Of a stretch of DNA of 64,000 nucleotides, positions 46,732-58,799 are shown in pieces (the stretch's first letter is position 1; each line of letters opens with the position of its first letter). The translations under genes were made by a program, and so were the position numbers. Below the pieces are notes generated by a model. It was not told the DNA's origin and made no database searches. It saw only the letters and a program-made list of their open reading frames with translations. This stretch comes from Maratus speciosus (Eukaryota; Arthropoda; Arachnida; Araneae; Salticidae): the NCBI GenBank assembly GCA_963932465.1, contig OZ010791.1, positions 319,792,283 to 319,856,282 of the forward strand. The letters are read 5' to 3'.

Positions 46732-47115
46732 TACGTATGATTAAAAAAAAAACATAAAAAAATAAATGGCCAACCAAAATTTTGAAAGCTTATTTATTTT
46801 ATTCTTCCAGAATTCTTAATGGAATGAAATGAAATTTTCATATTAAATATAAATTTATAAAAATATATTTGTCCACGAATTTTAATGAAAAGAAGTGAAA
46901 ATTCATATTTCAAATTTTATTCTGTATTTATAGAAATATACCAGGAGATTCGTTATTCGGTTCTTTCAGTAATTTTCAAATATTTCATTACACCATATGT
47001 GGCAGCTTTCTCTGCATCATATCGGTTTCCGCCCGCCGCTACTCAAAATCTACTTTAAACAAGTAAAATCATTAAATTAATTCTTTTTCTTAAAACAGTA
47101 CATACTTCTACCTTC

Positions 47116-47136
47116 ATATATATATATATATATATT
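47116..47136. repeat. (TA)n microsatellite
   Basis: About ten TA units ahead of a CT-rich stretch. Confidence 0.85.
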
Positions 47137-47569
47137 TGTCTTTCTCTCTCCTTTTCAGAACGAACTTAACACGATCAAATGCAAAGATTTATGATTTCAT
47201 ATTTTTTCACATTTTCAAAATCCCATTCTCGCATATTTATTTTTTTATTTCTTAACGGTCGGTATTTAAAAGTAATCAAGAACACATAAACCTAAGTGCA
47301 TCTGCACTTTTTATCATTTTCATTTTCTTTTATTGTGTTTCATCTGCGTTATAAATAAGTCACTCTTAATTCCTATTAGAATTTGACGGGTAAAAAGAAA
47401 AAAATAAAAAAAAATAGAAAAGTATTTTATGGGAATTGCGGTTTCAAATTATATTTCATTAATCTTAGCACATATGCCCTCTGCATTTTACATACATTCG
47501 TTAAAGATTTAACAATCACATTTAAGCTCAATCTGTTGTTAAAGTAAACAATTCCCGACTTCATGGCGC

Positions 47570-47810
47570 TCTTACTCTTAAAATAAGTAGGGTTGCTTTA
47601 TATCCCGTGCGTGTGTGCTGAAAGGGGGGCTGCTACATTATTTTCTGCTAAACCTGCCGCCGATGCTTTGTCTCTGCAATTCCGGCCTCAAAAAATTTGT
47701 AAATTGGCGATAATGTAATACACCAAGCCATATGATTCAGTACGCAAAAGGTTGAGTTGGCTTTCTACCCCTGCGCTGTAAGGTCCGATAAAGGACCGCT
47801 GTTATTTTCT
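47570..47810. other. less AT-rich island, unrecognised
   Basis: The stretch contains CCCGTGCGTGTGTGCTGAAA, a GGGGGG run, AAACCTGCCGCCGATGC, AATTCCGGCCTC and the palindrome GGTCCGATAAAGGACC. It is more G+C-rich than the adjacent kilobases, has no ORF and no inverted ends. It could be a regulatory or structural RNA segment, or a repeat fragment I do not know. Confidence 0.3.
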
Positions 47811-48470
47811 TTCTTTCTTTTTTTTTTTGACTTTACGGAAAATTTTGCCTTGGATAACTATACATCTACGTATCTCCATATCTCATGCTTTTCTTTTTAC
47901 GAATTGTCTGTTTTCATTTGAAAATGAATAAACATTGACTGCATTTTCTTTCACCTATAATTTTGGAGTTTTTTTTTTTTAAATCTTACAATACCATCGA
48001 ACCCCTGAACCACCGTTGCATGAAGAATCAAACAACTCCATACAATACACTGATAAAAAAAGGTTTCCTACTTTAATAAAATTCTGTGATTAATCAATGG
48101 AATGTTCCTCCTACTTCAGTTTGTAATATTTTGTATTGAATTTAAATCTAGAGTCTTTCCAGGCTATACAAACGCACGGCTGAGGGAAAACTCTTTACCT
48201 AGACATATAATGACTGACGTGAAAGTGTTACGTGAGCATCATGACATACGATGGCTCGGAAAAAAAGCAGCCTGATTCGAAAGGTGGAAAGGAATTGTTT
48301 TAATATTCAAAAATTCGAAAACCCAATTCTTTACTGTGTGTTTAAATCAAGGTGATTCTGCTGGACAGTTATGAAGTCTCTTCTAATTCATTCTATGACG
48401 AAGGTAAGATGAAAGATTTAAATATTTCTGACTATAATTCATGTGTTACGTCTATTCTACAAAATCATAA

Positions 48471-49460
48471 GGGGGTCCGGAGCTAAAAATTCTCAAAAAA
48501 ATGCAATTTGTTTTATTGGCATAAAAAAATACTGAGTTTTTATCGTTAAATACCACAAACCGAATGCTTTTATCTTTATTAGATCCAGACCTATAACATC
48601 TTTTTGCCTTGAGAAGCGATGCATCAACTACCCACTGACGAGAACTTCAGCTCCATTTATCTCAGAATGATTTTTTTCACGATTTGTCAACTTTAAAATA
48701 ATATAGCTAAAGTTCCTTGCAAGACATATGTATGATATTTTTAACAGAGGTATTATGCTATATTTCCAACAAATTGTATTCGAAATTTTTAATTTTGAGT
48801 GATAATTGAGAAAATACGCTAATTAATGTAAAACTCACTCATAAAAAAACTTCATTTTTTTACTTAATTTTTTTTTAAATTCCTAATCAATATTTTAAGA
48901 AATCCTGAAGACAAATTAAAATGACACATTTTCTGTACACAAAAGTGTAAAAATTTGTAAATCGAGTAAGTACTTCCAGAGTTATATCAAAACTTAATGT
49001 GTTTAAAATTTTACAATTTAATTTTTTTTAATATTTAAATTTTTTCAGATTTTTTTACATGCAATATTCTTATTATATTAAAAGATATTTCAGAAAAAAA
49101 TTTCATAACAAAATCTTTATAAATAAGAAAAATAGAATTTTGAGTCCCAGGAGTTTAGATATTATATTAAAGTGATATTATTAAATATGGAACCATTCTT
49201 CTAGCCTTGTTTATTCATCGTATTAAAATTTATGTGCTCTACAATATGTCGATTGTCATTAACGTCATTTATTCAAGTTAGTTTACGAAAGTATCATTGT
49301 TAATGTTCAATAAAACGAAGTCGTCATATCCAGCAAGACGAATTAAGTTAAAAATATTATTATTGCTGACCATTCTTTATTCAACATATTTTTCTATGTT
49401 TATGTTCGTCTGTTAGAAATAAAATATCTGAAGTGTGCCATAATTTATTATTGAGTAGAG
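48471..49460. other. possible truncated repeat beginning GGGGGTCCGGAGCT
   Basis: GGGGGTCCGGAGCTAAAAAT after an AT-rich border resembles a transposon end, but no inverted mate is found downstream. The rest is AT-rich without coding similarity. Confidence 0.25.
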
Positions 49461-49466
49461 TCTGCC

Positions 49467-49469
<3 letters not shown>

Positions 49470-49507
<38 letters not shown>
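49470..49507. repeat. poly-T tract, 38 nt, followed by (GA)n
   Basis: Uninterrupted T run followed by GAGAGAGAGAGATGGGG. Confidence 0.95.
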
Positions 49508-49508
<1 letters not shown>

Positions 49509-49514
49509 AGAGAG

Positions 49515-52500
49515 AGAGATGGGGTAAGTAAAGCATACTTAAACTTGTATACCTTATTCTAATTATTTAAATCGAATTACTTTTAAAATTAAGTCTCAGA
49601 CTTTTGTAATATTATTCACATTTCTTTTCGCTAACTTAAAATTTGAGTTATTCAAAATTATTCTTAAAATTTTCTATCCACAAACCATTTGTATGATGAA
49701 ATTTCAAGATATTTCGTATAACAATATAATTCCGTTAAACAAAACATTAATAAGTGAGCTTAGTTACACAAAACGGTCGATATAATTCTGAAATCTCAAA
49801 TTAATTTATTACAGACACCCTATGGAAAGAAGAATTATCGCCTTCAAATAAATGTCCAATAAATGTGTACGAAAATTCAAATATAGCATATAGGCGTCTA
49901 AAATATATTTGAATGTTTACCAGTTCTCAAGATTAATATCCAGATTTTAAGTATGTAATTCTATTCTGAAACGTAAAAGAGTAGTGCCATAAGTGCAATT
50001 ATAATTAAAGATTTCATTATATATATATTATTATTTCTACGTAGAACACAAAACATTTTCATCAGGGTCAAATAAAGGAAATTATGATTCATCTAAAAAA
50101 ATTATTTAGACCAATAAATGACGTTGCAATTTGTGAAATATCTTGATTTTCCAGCGAATCTGTTTTCTTTCTTCCACAGCAAAATATATTTTCTTTGAAA
50201 GCATTAATTGAAAGTGCGGATGTGAAATTAAGTGCTTAGATATTTAACTATGTCCAATCTTAATTGGATTTAAGCATATTAAATGTCAGTTTAGGGCGGC
50301 GCACGTGCAAGCAGATATTTCCCGAATTTTAACCACATTTGTTATAAAAAAAATTGTTAACCATTATAATAAATCAGCGTTAATACTGTATATTGCGTTA
50401 AAAAATACTTCCCAAAGGTTTGCACACAATTTAGATGCATTCAATCAATTTAAACAATTTTCAAACAAATCTCTTATTTAAGAATGAGTTATTTGTTTCT
50501 CTAATATTTTCTATTGAGTTAAATTTGCGTATGTTTGGACAGATTGACTTTTCGGGAAAATATTATTTTTAAAGTTTTTGTGGGTTATTATCGTTTTCTA
50601 TATGGCACCTAATTGTCTAGAAATTGGATTAAAATTTTGATTATTTTCGCACGCTCTTGTTAACAGTGTTGAGACATTGAAATAAGTGCTCAATATATTT
50701 TATTGTATTGAATTTTATTTCAAAATAAATATGCTACTTCAAACATATAAATGGAGCTTAATAAAAAAATTGAGTGGCTCCGCAAGTTGAACCCCATTCC
50801 GGGTAATAATCTAAATTAAAAAAAATATTTTACTTATCACTCGGGTTATAGTAATTGAAAGAAATTTGATTTTAAATTTTGTTTAAACAAGCATAACTAT
50901 ATAGAACACACATGGTATATTTAATGTAATGTATGGTAATGCAGTATTCAGATTATTTTAAGATCATTTTCTAAATTTATTTATTTTATTTCCCAAAACA
51001 AGTGTCGTATTTGTCTGGAATTTTATATGTATAGCTATCTTTTAAAAAGCGAAATTTCTTACGTACTATAAAAATAAAAGAAATCTACTTGATATTTTTC
51101 ATTTCAGTAACACAATCAAAGAATTTATTGTGACGTTCTATGATAAAACTATGAAACCAAAAAGAAGAGCAAAGTTCGTAAATTAAAACTTTCCCACTGG
51201 GAAATCAATTGATATAGTTCTATTTCTTGAAAAGAAATCTCGAGAACTTCATTTTTAGACATATGAGTTTCTATAATCCCCTCCAAGATAGTCTGCACTA
51301 GATTTAATACAATCCTACAGAGACATTGTGTTATAAAGAATGGTAAAATTGCATTTAAAAAATTGCAATAATTGTAATAATAACTTTTATGTAGAACGGA
51401 AAATCCTTTTTTTACTATGCATATAAACATTATGGAAGAGAATTAAAGTATCTTATTTATAACTTTTTTGATCAAAGCTATTTTCAGACGCAGAATTTGA
51501 GACGGAGTATATTTTTATTTAGTTATATTTAAGACCATTTTTTAGATAAGCTACTTTAAATAAATTATTATTGTATGTCTTTAAATGGTGCGACAAAGAC
51601 GATTAATATTATACAGAATTAATGTAATACAAAAAGAAAGATTTTGTGTAATAAAGGATTTCAAATAGTGGAAATAACTTTTAGCAAGAAAAAACGAAAG
51701 TAACCTATTGTATTAATTCGTAAAATTTCATTATAATTGCAGGGGTTTAATCAATACAGGACGCGTGATTTTTCGTTCTTGTTAATATTTAAATTACCTC
51801 AATTCATGTAAATTTATTAAGTCACAAATTTGTTTTCTTTCATCTTTGTTTCAGTTTTCTAAATGAAAATTCACGCTTTCTTTAAACACGCATCATGGAA
51901 ATATGTGTAAATTAAACGATTTAAGGATTTTTTTCGTTGCTTATTTTTCTTTAGAATACGAAAATATTCACTTTGATTTCGACATTTTCCTAAATATAAA
52001 TTTTCCGAAATACAGAAAAGGGTCCAATTTAACGAATAAATTAAAAGTCCTGTAAAAACTGCAATCTAAAACCAACTTTTGAGAAATCACGGCAACTGTA
52101 ACTTTATCGTATTAGAGACGAAACGTTCAAGTTGTCATTTTACCCTGAAAACAAGGACAATTCACGAACCAAAACTCGAAATTTTCTAAAAGTCTAAAAT
52201 CAAAAAGCGGAAATTACATCAAATAATAGAAATTTCTATTATAATCACAGGGGTGTTACAACAGCATGATGGCTCTACTTTATATATATAGATATATATA
52301 TATATATATTTGTTTACCGAGATATGATTATGAGAGTATGACACGGTTTAAGCACTTTGCTCGTTCTATATTAGGGTTCGTCTAGATATCTCCAGGACAC
52401 AAACTTAAGACACTACAATTATGTTACTTCGACACGATAATACAATTTTTATACAGACTATTATAATTTGAAAATAATGAAATGAAATTTGTATTTTACG

Positions 52501-52870
52501 TAAGTGTCACAATAAAAGAATACAGCCATTTTGTAATTAGGACGATCATAGTTTAAAGCTGTATAAATGTGATTCCAATAGTCAGTGAAATTACGTTATT
52601 TTGATGCATTCTTTATTTTGTAATTTTGTACATTTCTGAAAGAAAGTACATATTTTCATTCGAATATCTTTTAAATTCAGCGTAACTTTAATATGTGAAA
52701 GCATTATTTCCGTTGGGTATTTAGTTTATAAATCTAAGACCACATTTAACTAGTATGTTGTGGCCATCACAAAACTTTCTTCTATCTCATACATGTCAAT
52801 ACTTCAAAATTCGCTATCACAGTGCCAAATTAAAAGGCAATCTGTGCTCATCATGAGAATTCTAAAAAGA
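49515..52870. other. AT-rich DNA, no recognised gene
   Basis: The minus-strand frame at 51149-51430 (93 codons, MFICIVKKGFSVLHKSYYYN start) has no motif I recognise. A TA repeat lies at about 52281-52310. No other structure seen. Confidence 0.45.
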
Positions 52871-53008
52871 TGAAGTTCCGTGCATTTGTTCTCGAGGTAT
52901 GACTGCCGCTGAAATCGTGTGAATCCAGCAAAATTCAGCATAGTAGCGCCACCTTTTGGGTTATTAACACCAGAACCTAATTATCATCAACTTATGTCAA
53001 CGTCTAAA

Positions 53009-55022
53009 CCCAGCAAACACATACCTTTCGGCACACGATTGGACCGCAGCCGGCACTGTCGGTTAAGTGCCGGCATGGGCACAGTGGTTTCGGTGAAGTG
53101 TCGGCAGTATGTCGGCAACTGAAACTGAAAAATCTACTTTTTCGACTGACAATTACCGTAATCGGTCCACTTATGGTTATATATCGTCAAGCGACTTACA
53201 CTGGCAAGTGACGCAGGACCTATATGTGATTTCTGGTAGTGGCCCGATTAGATTTGCCAACGTCGGTCCGAATTCGGAATATTTAGTCTTAGCCGGCATT
53301 TTTTTTTTCTTAATTTGGTTTGAGTTTTGATAAGATACGTATATTTCATGTATTTCATATAAAATTCTAACAATTATAAAAAAAAAAAAAATGTCAAAGA
53401 TAGCCAAAAATTTTTATTTAAAAAAAAAGTTGTTACTGAATTTATTTTAAAAAAGGACTTACAATTATTTGAATCATCAAAAGAGTTTTTTAAATCGCTC
53501 CTTAAAATTATTATTCATTATATACTTCACAGTAGAAAAAAAAACTTCATAAATTAATTGAACTTATTTTCTAACTATTATATTCATTTTAAAAGCTATG
53601 TTTCTTATATTATTTAAAAAACAAATTAAAAAAAAACTGTTTAAAATTATTTTACAAGCTAGAAATATATAAAAAAGAACACTGTCCATCTTTTTAGAAT
53701 TAATATTTAAAAGAAAAATTCAGAAATCTCCCACTTCTAAAAAATTATTTACCAAAATAAAAAAAAAAAGAAAAATTAATATTTCTGTTTTATTTGATGA
53801 TTTAGATAAGTAAAAGAATCATTATTGCTACATAATCACTAAAAATATATTCTACATTAAAACATCAGATGACAAAAAATAAACTCTTATTCTAATTAAA
53901 AGTAATTAATTACCAACTTATTTTTTATTAAAATTAGTTTTACTATGTTACAAATATATATTTCTTGAATTAACGCATTTAATTACATTATAATTCCTAA
54001 AGAGCAAATTGTATTAAGAGAAAAACCTCTGAAATTCACTTATTGTATTTAATAAGCATTCTTAAATTCATAAGAATGATTCAGAAACATCTCCCATTTA
54101 AAGTTATCTTCCAGAAGAAAAAAAAATGTAAATTAATATTTTTATTTTATTTTTAAATTAAAACTATTAATAAGTAATAAATTAATATTGCAACATACTC
54201 ATTAAATATATGTTCTTCTTTAAATCATCAAAACGACATAAAATGAATTCGTATTCTAATTAAAAGTTATTAATTACCAACTTTTTATTTATTAAAATAA
54301 ATTTTTCCATGTTAAAAATATATATTTTATAAATTAACGCAATGCATGCAATTACATTATAATTCCTAAAAAGAAAATTTGATTAACTGAACAAAACCGC
54401 TAAATTTTTTTTAATAGTTAATTATTCTTAAATTTATATATATTCTTAATTATTCTTAATTATATCTATATCTTAATTATTCTTAAATTCGTTTGCTTTA
54501 ACAATTTCGCTAATATACTTATTTCATTCATTTAAATATTAAATTGACTTTTAAATACATGCGCGTAAAACAATTACAAATAAATAATTAAAAAAAAATA
54601 AAAACACTTCAAAATTCTAATTTTCCCATCTACCACTTACCTTCGACGACAACCGTTACTTATCGATATGTCTCCCCCTTATTATCTCATAGAATTCTCT
54701 CCTGATCCAGTCTCAGTGGCTAAGTGGTTAAGGCGTCTACTTCCTGTCCTTGGGTACGTCGGATCAAACCCCGCCTGTTCCAGTGCCGAAATACGTTCGA
54801 TGTCGGACTGCGCCGGCATTCATATGGATAGCTATCGGCGTACTGTCGGCATAGTTTTCTTCCGATACCGGACCGGCTGCGTTTCTCATGAATCGGGCCG
54901 CATTCGCGCGGCGTATCAAAAAAGATACGGAACCAGTAGCGGCAACCGGTATCGTGCAATACCGCCGGTAGTGGCAAGCGGCTGTCAGCCGATTGCTTAC
55001 CGATAGCTCTGTGTTTGCTGGG
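53009..55022. mobile_element. 2.0-kb element with CCCAGCAAACACA ends and mosaic base composition
   Basis: CCCAGCAAACACA (53009-53021) and TGTGTTTGCTGGG (55010-55022) are exact inverted ends. About 300 bp at the left and 370 bp at the right are relatively G+C-rich, with many CGGCA/GTCGGCA motifs. The ~1.3 kb between them is extremely AT-rich without coding frames. Removing the element leaves CGTCTAAACTGAAT, continuous with the surrounding tandem unit, but no clear target duplication remains. The 112- and 143-codon frames at 54668-55151 reflect the GC-rich end, not genes. Superfamily unassigned. Confidence 0.8.
54711..54783 (+). tRNA. tRNA-like sequence inside the CCCAGCAAACACA element
   Basis: A-box-like TGGCTAAGTGGTTAAGG (54717) and B-box-like GGATCAAACCC (54761) are 44 nt apart. 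The A region resembles tRNA-Leu/Ser genes. Stems pair poorly and no terminator follows at once, so it is read as a SINE head or pseudo-tRNA. Confidence 0.45.
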
Positions 55023-55815
55023 ACTGAATATGAAATTTGAGGAAAATTCGTGCATTAGTTCTTGAGTTTGAGCTTTTGCGCAAATCATGACAAATTCAGC
55101 ATAGCAGCGCCACCTGTTGTGCGATTTACACCAACACATAATCAGCAGCAATATTAATAAATTTATACTTTATATATTCGTGCATTAGTTCTTGAGATAG
55201 AGCTATTGAGGAAATAGTGCAAAATGCAGCACAGCAGCGCCACCTATTGGGCGATTTACACCAACACGTAGTCAGCATCATTTCATATTAAAGAGTAACT
55301 GAATCAATCTGAAGTTTGATGAAAATGTGTGCGTTAGTTCTTGAGATAGAACTATTGCAGAAATCGTGTAAATCCTGCAAAATGCAGCATAGCAGCGCCA
55401 CCTGTTGGGCGATTTACACCAAAACGTAAACAACATCCATTCATGTCAAGGACTAACGTAATCTGAAGTTTTATGAAAATCCGTGCATTAGTTCTTGAGA
55501 TACAACTATTGCGGAAATCAGGAGAAATGCAGCATAGCAGCGCCACCTGTTGAGCTATTTACATAAAAAATTAATCAGCACCAATTTATATCAGGGACTA
55601 CATGAGTATAAATTTTTCTTAAATTCCGTGCATTAGTTCTTGAGCTAGAACGCCCACAAAATTTGTGTCACATACATACAGACAGACAGTCACAGACTCA
55701 CAGACAGACATTTTGTAAAAACAAGTTTTTTGGAATCTCTGACCCATAAAACGTGTAAATCCGTCGAAAACCGGAATTCGAAAATCCAATACTTTCTTCT
55801 TGTACAGATAGAAGA

Positions 55816-56870
55816 AAGTAAAAATAGATGAAAATGATGATTGTAGTCAATTATAGGATAGTATATCTATTTTATGAATTACAATTTGCGCTTTCTTTTT
55901 AAAATACTACGGGGTACTGCCCCCTACGACATACGCTCGCCAACCCCCGTACAGACAATGCATTCTCTAAAATGATGCTAATTTGATCGGCTTAAAAAAA
56001 AAAAAATCGGAAGATTTAAATATGATTTTTTGTTGAAGTGGCGATTTCCCAGTTCGGCAGTTTTCGTCTTTGATTAAATCAGATCAGTGGAACATATGAA
56101 AATGAGCTAATATAAAACTTATTAAGTAAACATAGACTTTGCCTCCCAGTATTTTTTAACAACGCTATAAGAAAGTACTTTTAAATAAGATATTTTAAAC
56201 GCATCGTTTGAAATATAACGTAATTTTCACCAAAGTTGTCTTCTCTTTTTAATACTCACGCGAAAATACTTGTGTTATTAGAAAGGAAATATTATTAGCG
56301 CTGTCTTAGAATTCACAACAATACTTTAAAAGATTACCTCAAAATATGAAATAAATGTCTCGAGCAAATATATTTTTTTAATTTAAACTGTTCGGCAATA
56401 TTATTGTTTGGCCATTTTAAATATGACGTAATTTCCTACCTTTTAGACTTTTAATGCACATAAATGAATTCATTATTTTACAATTTTCTTTTTCTTTTAA
56501 AATTCATGCGTAAATATAATTTTTATGACGTAATTTTCAATATTTTCCTGCTCTTAATAAGTAAACATTTAATTCTAATTTGAAAGTTTTTTTTTTCTAT
56601 TTATAAGAGTCACATGTAAACAAGTTTTTAATTTGAAGGAAATACTATTATTTGCGCTGTTTTTAAAATTAGCAACAGTTAAAAATAATACCCTTTTCTA
56701 AAAGATGTAAAATATATCTCACAAAACACTGAAAACTTGAATTTAAAATGGAAATAAACCATCAAAAAATAAGTCAAATTAAAACACTAAATGCAGTGTG
56801 AACACGGGAATGTCTAATGTATATTATTACATTCGTACACATGTATATTATTACATACAAAAAATTATTA
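55816..56870. other. AT-rich DNA with one GC-rich motif
   Basis: ACGGGGTACTGCCCCCTACG followed by ACATACGCTCGCCAACCCCC (from 55909) resembles the start of the insertion at 38934 (GCCCC...CACGCTGCGCTC). This may be a shared repeat terminus. The rest shows nothing. Confidence 0.35.
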
Positions 56871-56879
56871 CATTCGTAA

Positions 56880-57415
56880 GTATAAGTCTTACTCCCATAA
56901 AACTTTTTTAATGGAACGATTTTTACCGACTTTTACATTAAACATCTCTTGAAATATATTATTCGATTTAATAACTGTCTGTTTCAGCGTATTTAACAAA
57001 CATGTCTTTATAATACCGATAGTTTACATATTTTTGCATGTAGTAGCTTTCTTAATATTAACGAAGAAAGACCCCCGTTTTCCAGAAATTCATAAACAGA
57101 GGCAGCATTAGTTACTTTTTTAGAATAGAAAGATTCGCGTGTATAATTTTTACTCCAATGAAACTTTTTTAATGGAACGATTTTGACAAAAATAGCTAAA
57201 ATAGCTACATTAAAAATAGCTTAAAATAATCATTCGATTTAAAAACTGTCTGCATCAGAGTGTTTATCAAACATGTCTCTATAATACCACCGGTTTTCAT
57301 ATTTTTGCATGCAGTAGTTTTCTTTATATTAACGAAGAAAGACCCCCGGTCACAAGAAATTCATAAACAGCAACAGTGACAGCGTTAGTTACATTTTTTA
57401 GAATAGAGAGAAACA
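56880..57415. repeat. two-copy tandem duplication, ~261-271-bp unit
   Basis: AACTTTTTTAATGGAACGAT occurs at 56901 and 57162, and AACGAAGAAAGACCCCCG at 57060 and 57331. Other shared blocks include ACTGTCTG, CATGTCT.TATAATACC and ATATTTTTGCATG. The copies are clearly diverged. Confidence 0.85.
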
Positions 57416-57766
57416 TTTCACTTTTAAGGACCTCATAAACAGGTTTAATTCAGAAGATGACACGAGTGTTTTTTAATAAATGTATATTCTTGTACAGGAA
57501 TCTGTCAATAAATACAGATTATTGAATATATGAATAATTTTAGTTTACAGTATTTGTGGTATACGCGAAAAAAAAAAAAAAAGACATGAAGTAATAACAA
57601 CCTTTTTATATTTTTAGGAGAAAAAATTAATGTAAGAAGATTCCTTACTTAGGAGAAATGTTGTTCCTCGGTTAAATAAATCGAACGATTGGTAAATCAT
57701 GTCCAGTATATCACATTCACCATATTAAGATATGTATTTTCAATCAGCAAAGTAAAATTTAGTTAA

Positions 57767-58306
57767 CCGTTTCGTGTCCGAGTTTTTTTCAATTTTTAGA
57801 AAAAAAAATACTTTTACTTTAATGCTGCTAATATTAGCTGTCCAAGTAGATTTACTGAAGTTTAATGAATGTAATTATTTTGCTATACTATTAAATTCCT
57901 ATTCATATGACTAAAGGCTAAAGAAGATTTTTTGGAGACGTTTCGAAAATATTTTATTTCAACAGGATTTAACAGATATTACAAGTTTTTAATATTTTTT
58001 ACCTTTTATCACATACGATTATTTCAGAAAAGTAACCTATATTTAAAATATAAAGAGTGAAATGTATGTTTAAAATAAAAGAATCGACAATTGCGCAAAG
58101 GGAATAAAGCAAGCTTTTGTTATTATTATTATAATTACTAAATGCTAAAACTTAATTGAAGTCATAATAAGAAATGAATAGATATGTATGTCATTGTTGT
58201 ATGTAGATAGTATTAAAAGTACCTGTTACGACAAAATCATATTCCATAAAAACAAATGTACTAACAATACAAAATAACAAGTGTACTAACAGCAGACCGG
58301 AACGAG
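57767..58306. mobile_element. possible 540-bp piggyBac-like MITE
   Basis: TTAA at 57763-57766 and 58307-58310. The inner ends are weakly inverted: CCGTTTCGTGTCCGAG on the left and, on the minus strand, CTCGTTCCGGTCTGCTG on the right. The match is imperfect and TTAA is frequent in this DNA, so this is a candidate only. No ORF. Confidence 0.4.
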
Positions 58307-58748
58307 TTAAATTTAAAAGCAGGAAATATTATTTAAGCATCATTTGAACAATAATTGGTCATACGCAGGAATATATCTAATTTTTTTATGTAGTGTACAA
58401 CAAAGATATATATTTCATACATTATTCTCGACAATGATCCTGATGTACTTTGATGTATCACCTACAACTTGATAAGAAACAAGTTTCAAAGAATATAAAA
58501 TTACATAAAACCATTAAAAAGCTTCCAGAGAAACTGTTATTCGAAAATGCAAATTTATCCCAATTTTTCTTTGACTTTGTGTAAGAGCTGTGAACGGAAT
58601 ATGCACTTTTTAGAAGACTTAATTGTATCTATACAATGCAGTTTTTAGTCGCTGTGAATCTTCCAAATATAGTGATCTCATCCAGTTACTTTTGTTAAGA
58701 AATGTACATATCGAAAATTCTTTAAAATACTAATGCATTTAAGTTTTT

Positions 58749-58753
<5 letters not shown>

Positions 58754-58792
<39 letters not shown>
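58754..58792. repeat. poly-T tract, 39 nt
   Basis: Uninterrupted T run preceded by TTTTTTCCTC. Confidence 0.95.
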
Positions 58793-58794
<2 letters not shown>

Positions 58795-58799
58795 TTTTA

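Larger units (their letters stand above)
45673..47560. other. AT-rich DNA, no recognised gene
   Basis: The open frame at 45818-46057 has no recognisable motif. Simple repeats are listed separately. A less AT-rich start (45680-45800) shows no similarity I can name. Confidence 0.5.
52880..55815. repeat. ~145-154-bp tandem units split by a 2-kb transposon, with CAGA-rich tail
   Basis: GTGCATTAGTTCTTGAG-type starts occur at 52880, 55050, 55180, 55329, 55483 and 55628. Each unit continues with ...GCAGCATAGCAGCGCCACCTG and GGGCGATTTACACCAACACG. Steps on the right side are 130, 149, 154 and 145 bp. The first unit is cut by the element at 53009-55022. After the last start come ACAGACAGACAG-type repeats and a tail ending GAAGAAAGTAAAAA, as in the 3' regions of several arthropod repeats. 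Confidence 0.85.

Noticed and set aside
48471..49460. Complete MITE starting GGGGGTCCGGAGCT
   Set aside because: No inverted partner or target duplication could be found downstream.
51149..51430. 93-codon minus-strand ORF MFICIVKK...
   Set aside because: AT-rich composition, no recognisable domain, no neighbouring exon or promoter evidence. Left as unexplained.
54668..55151. 112- and 143-codon ORFs on opposite strands
   Set aside because: Both lie in the GC-rich terminus of the CCCAGCAAACACA element and overlap a tRNA-like sequence and the tandem array. GC-rich DNA has few stops; no motif is seen.
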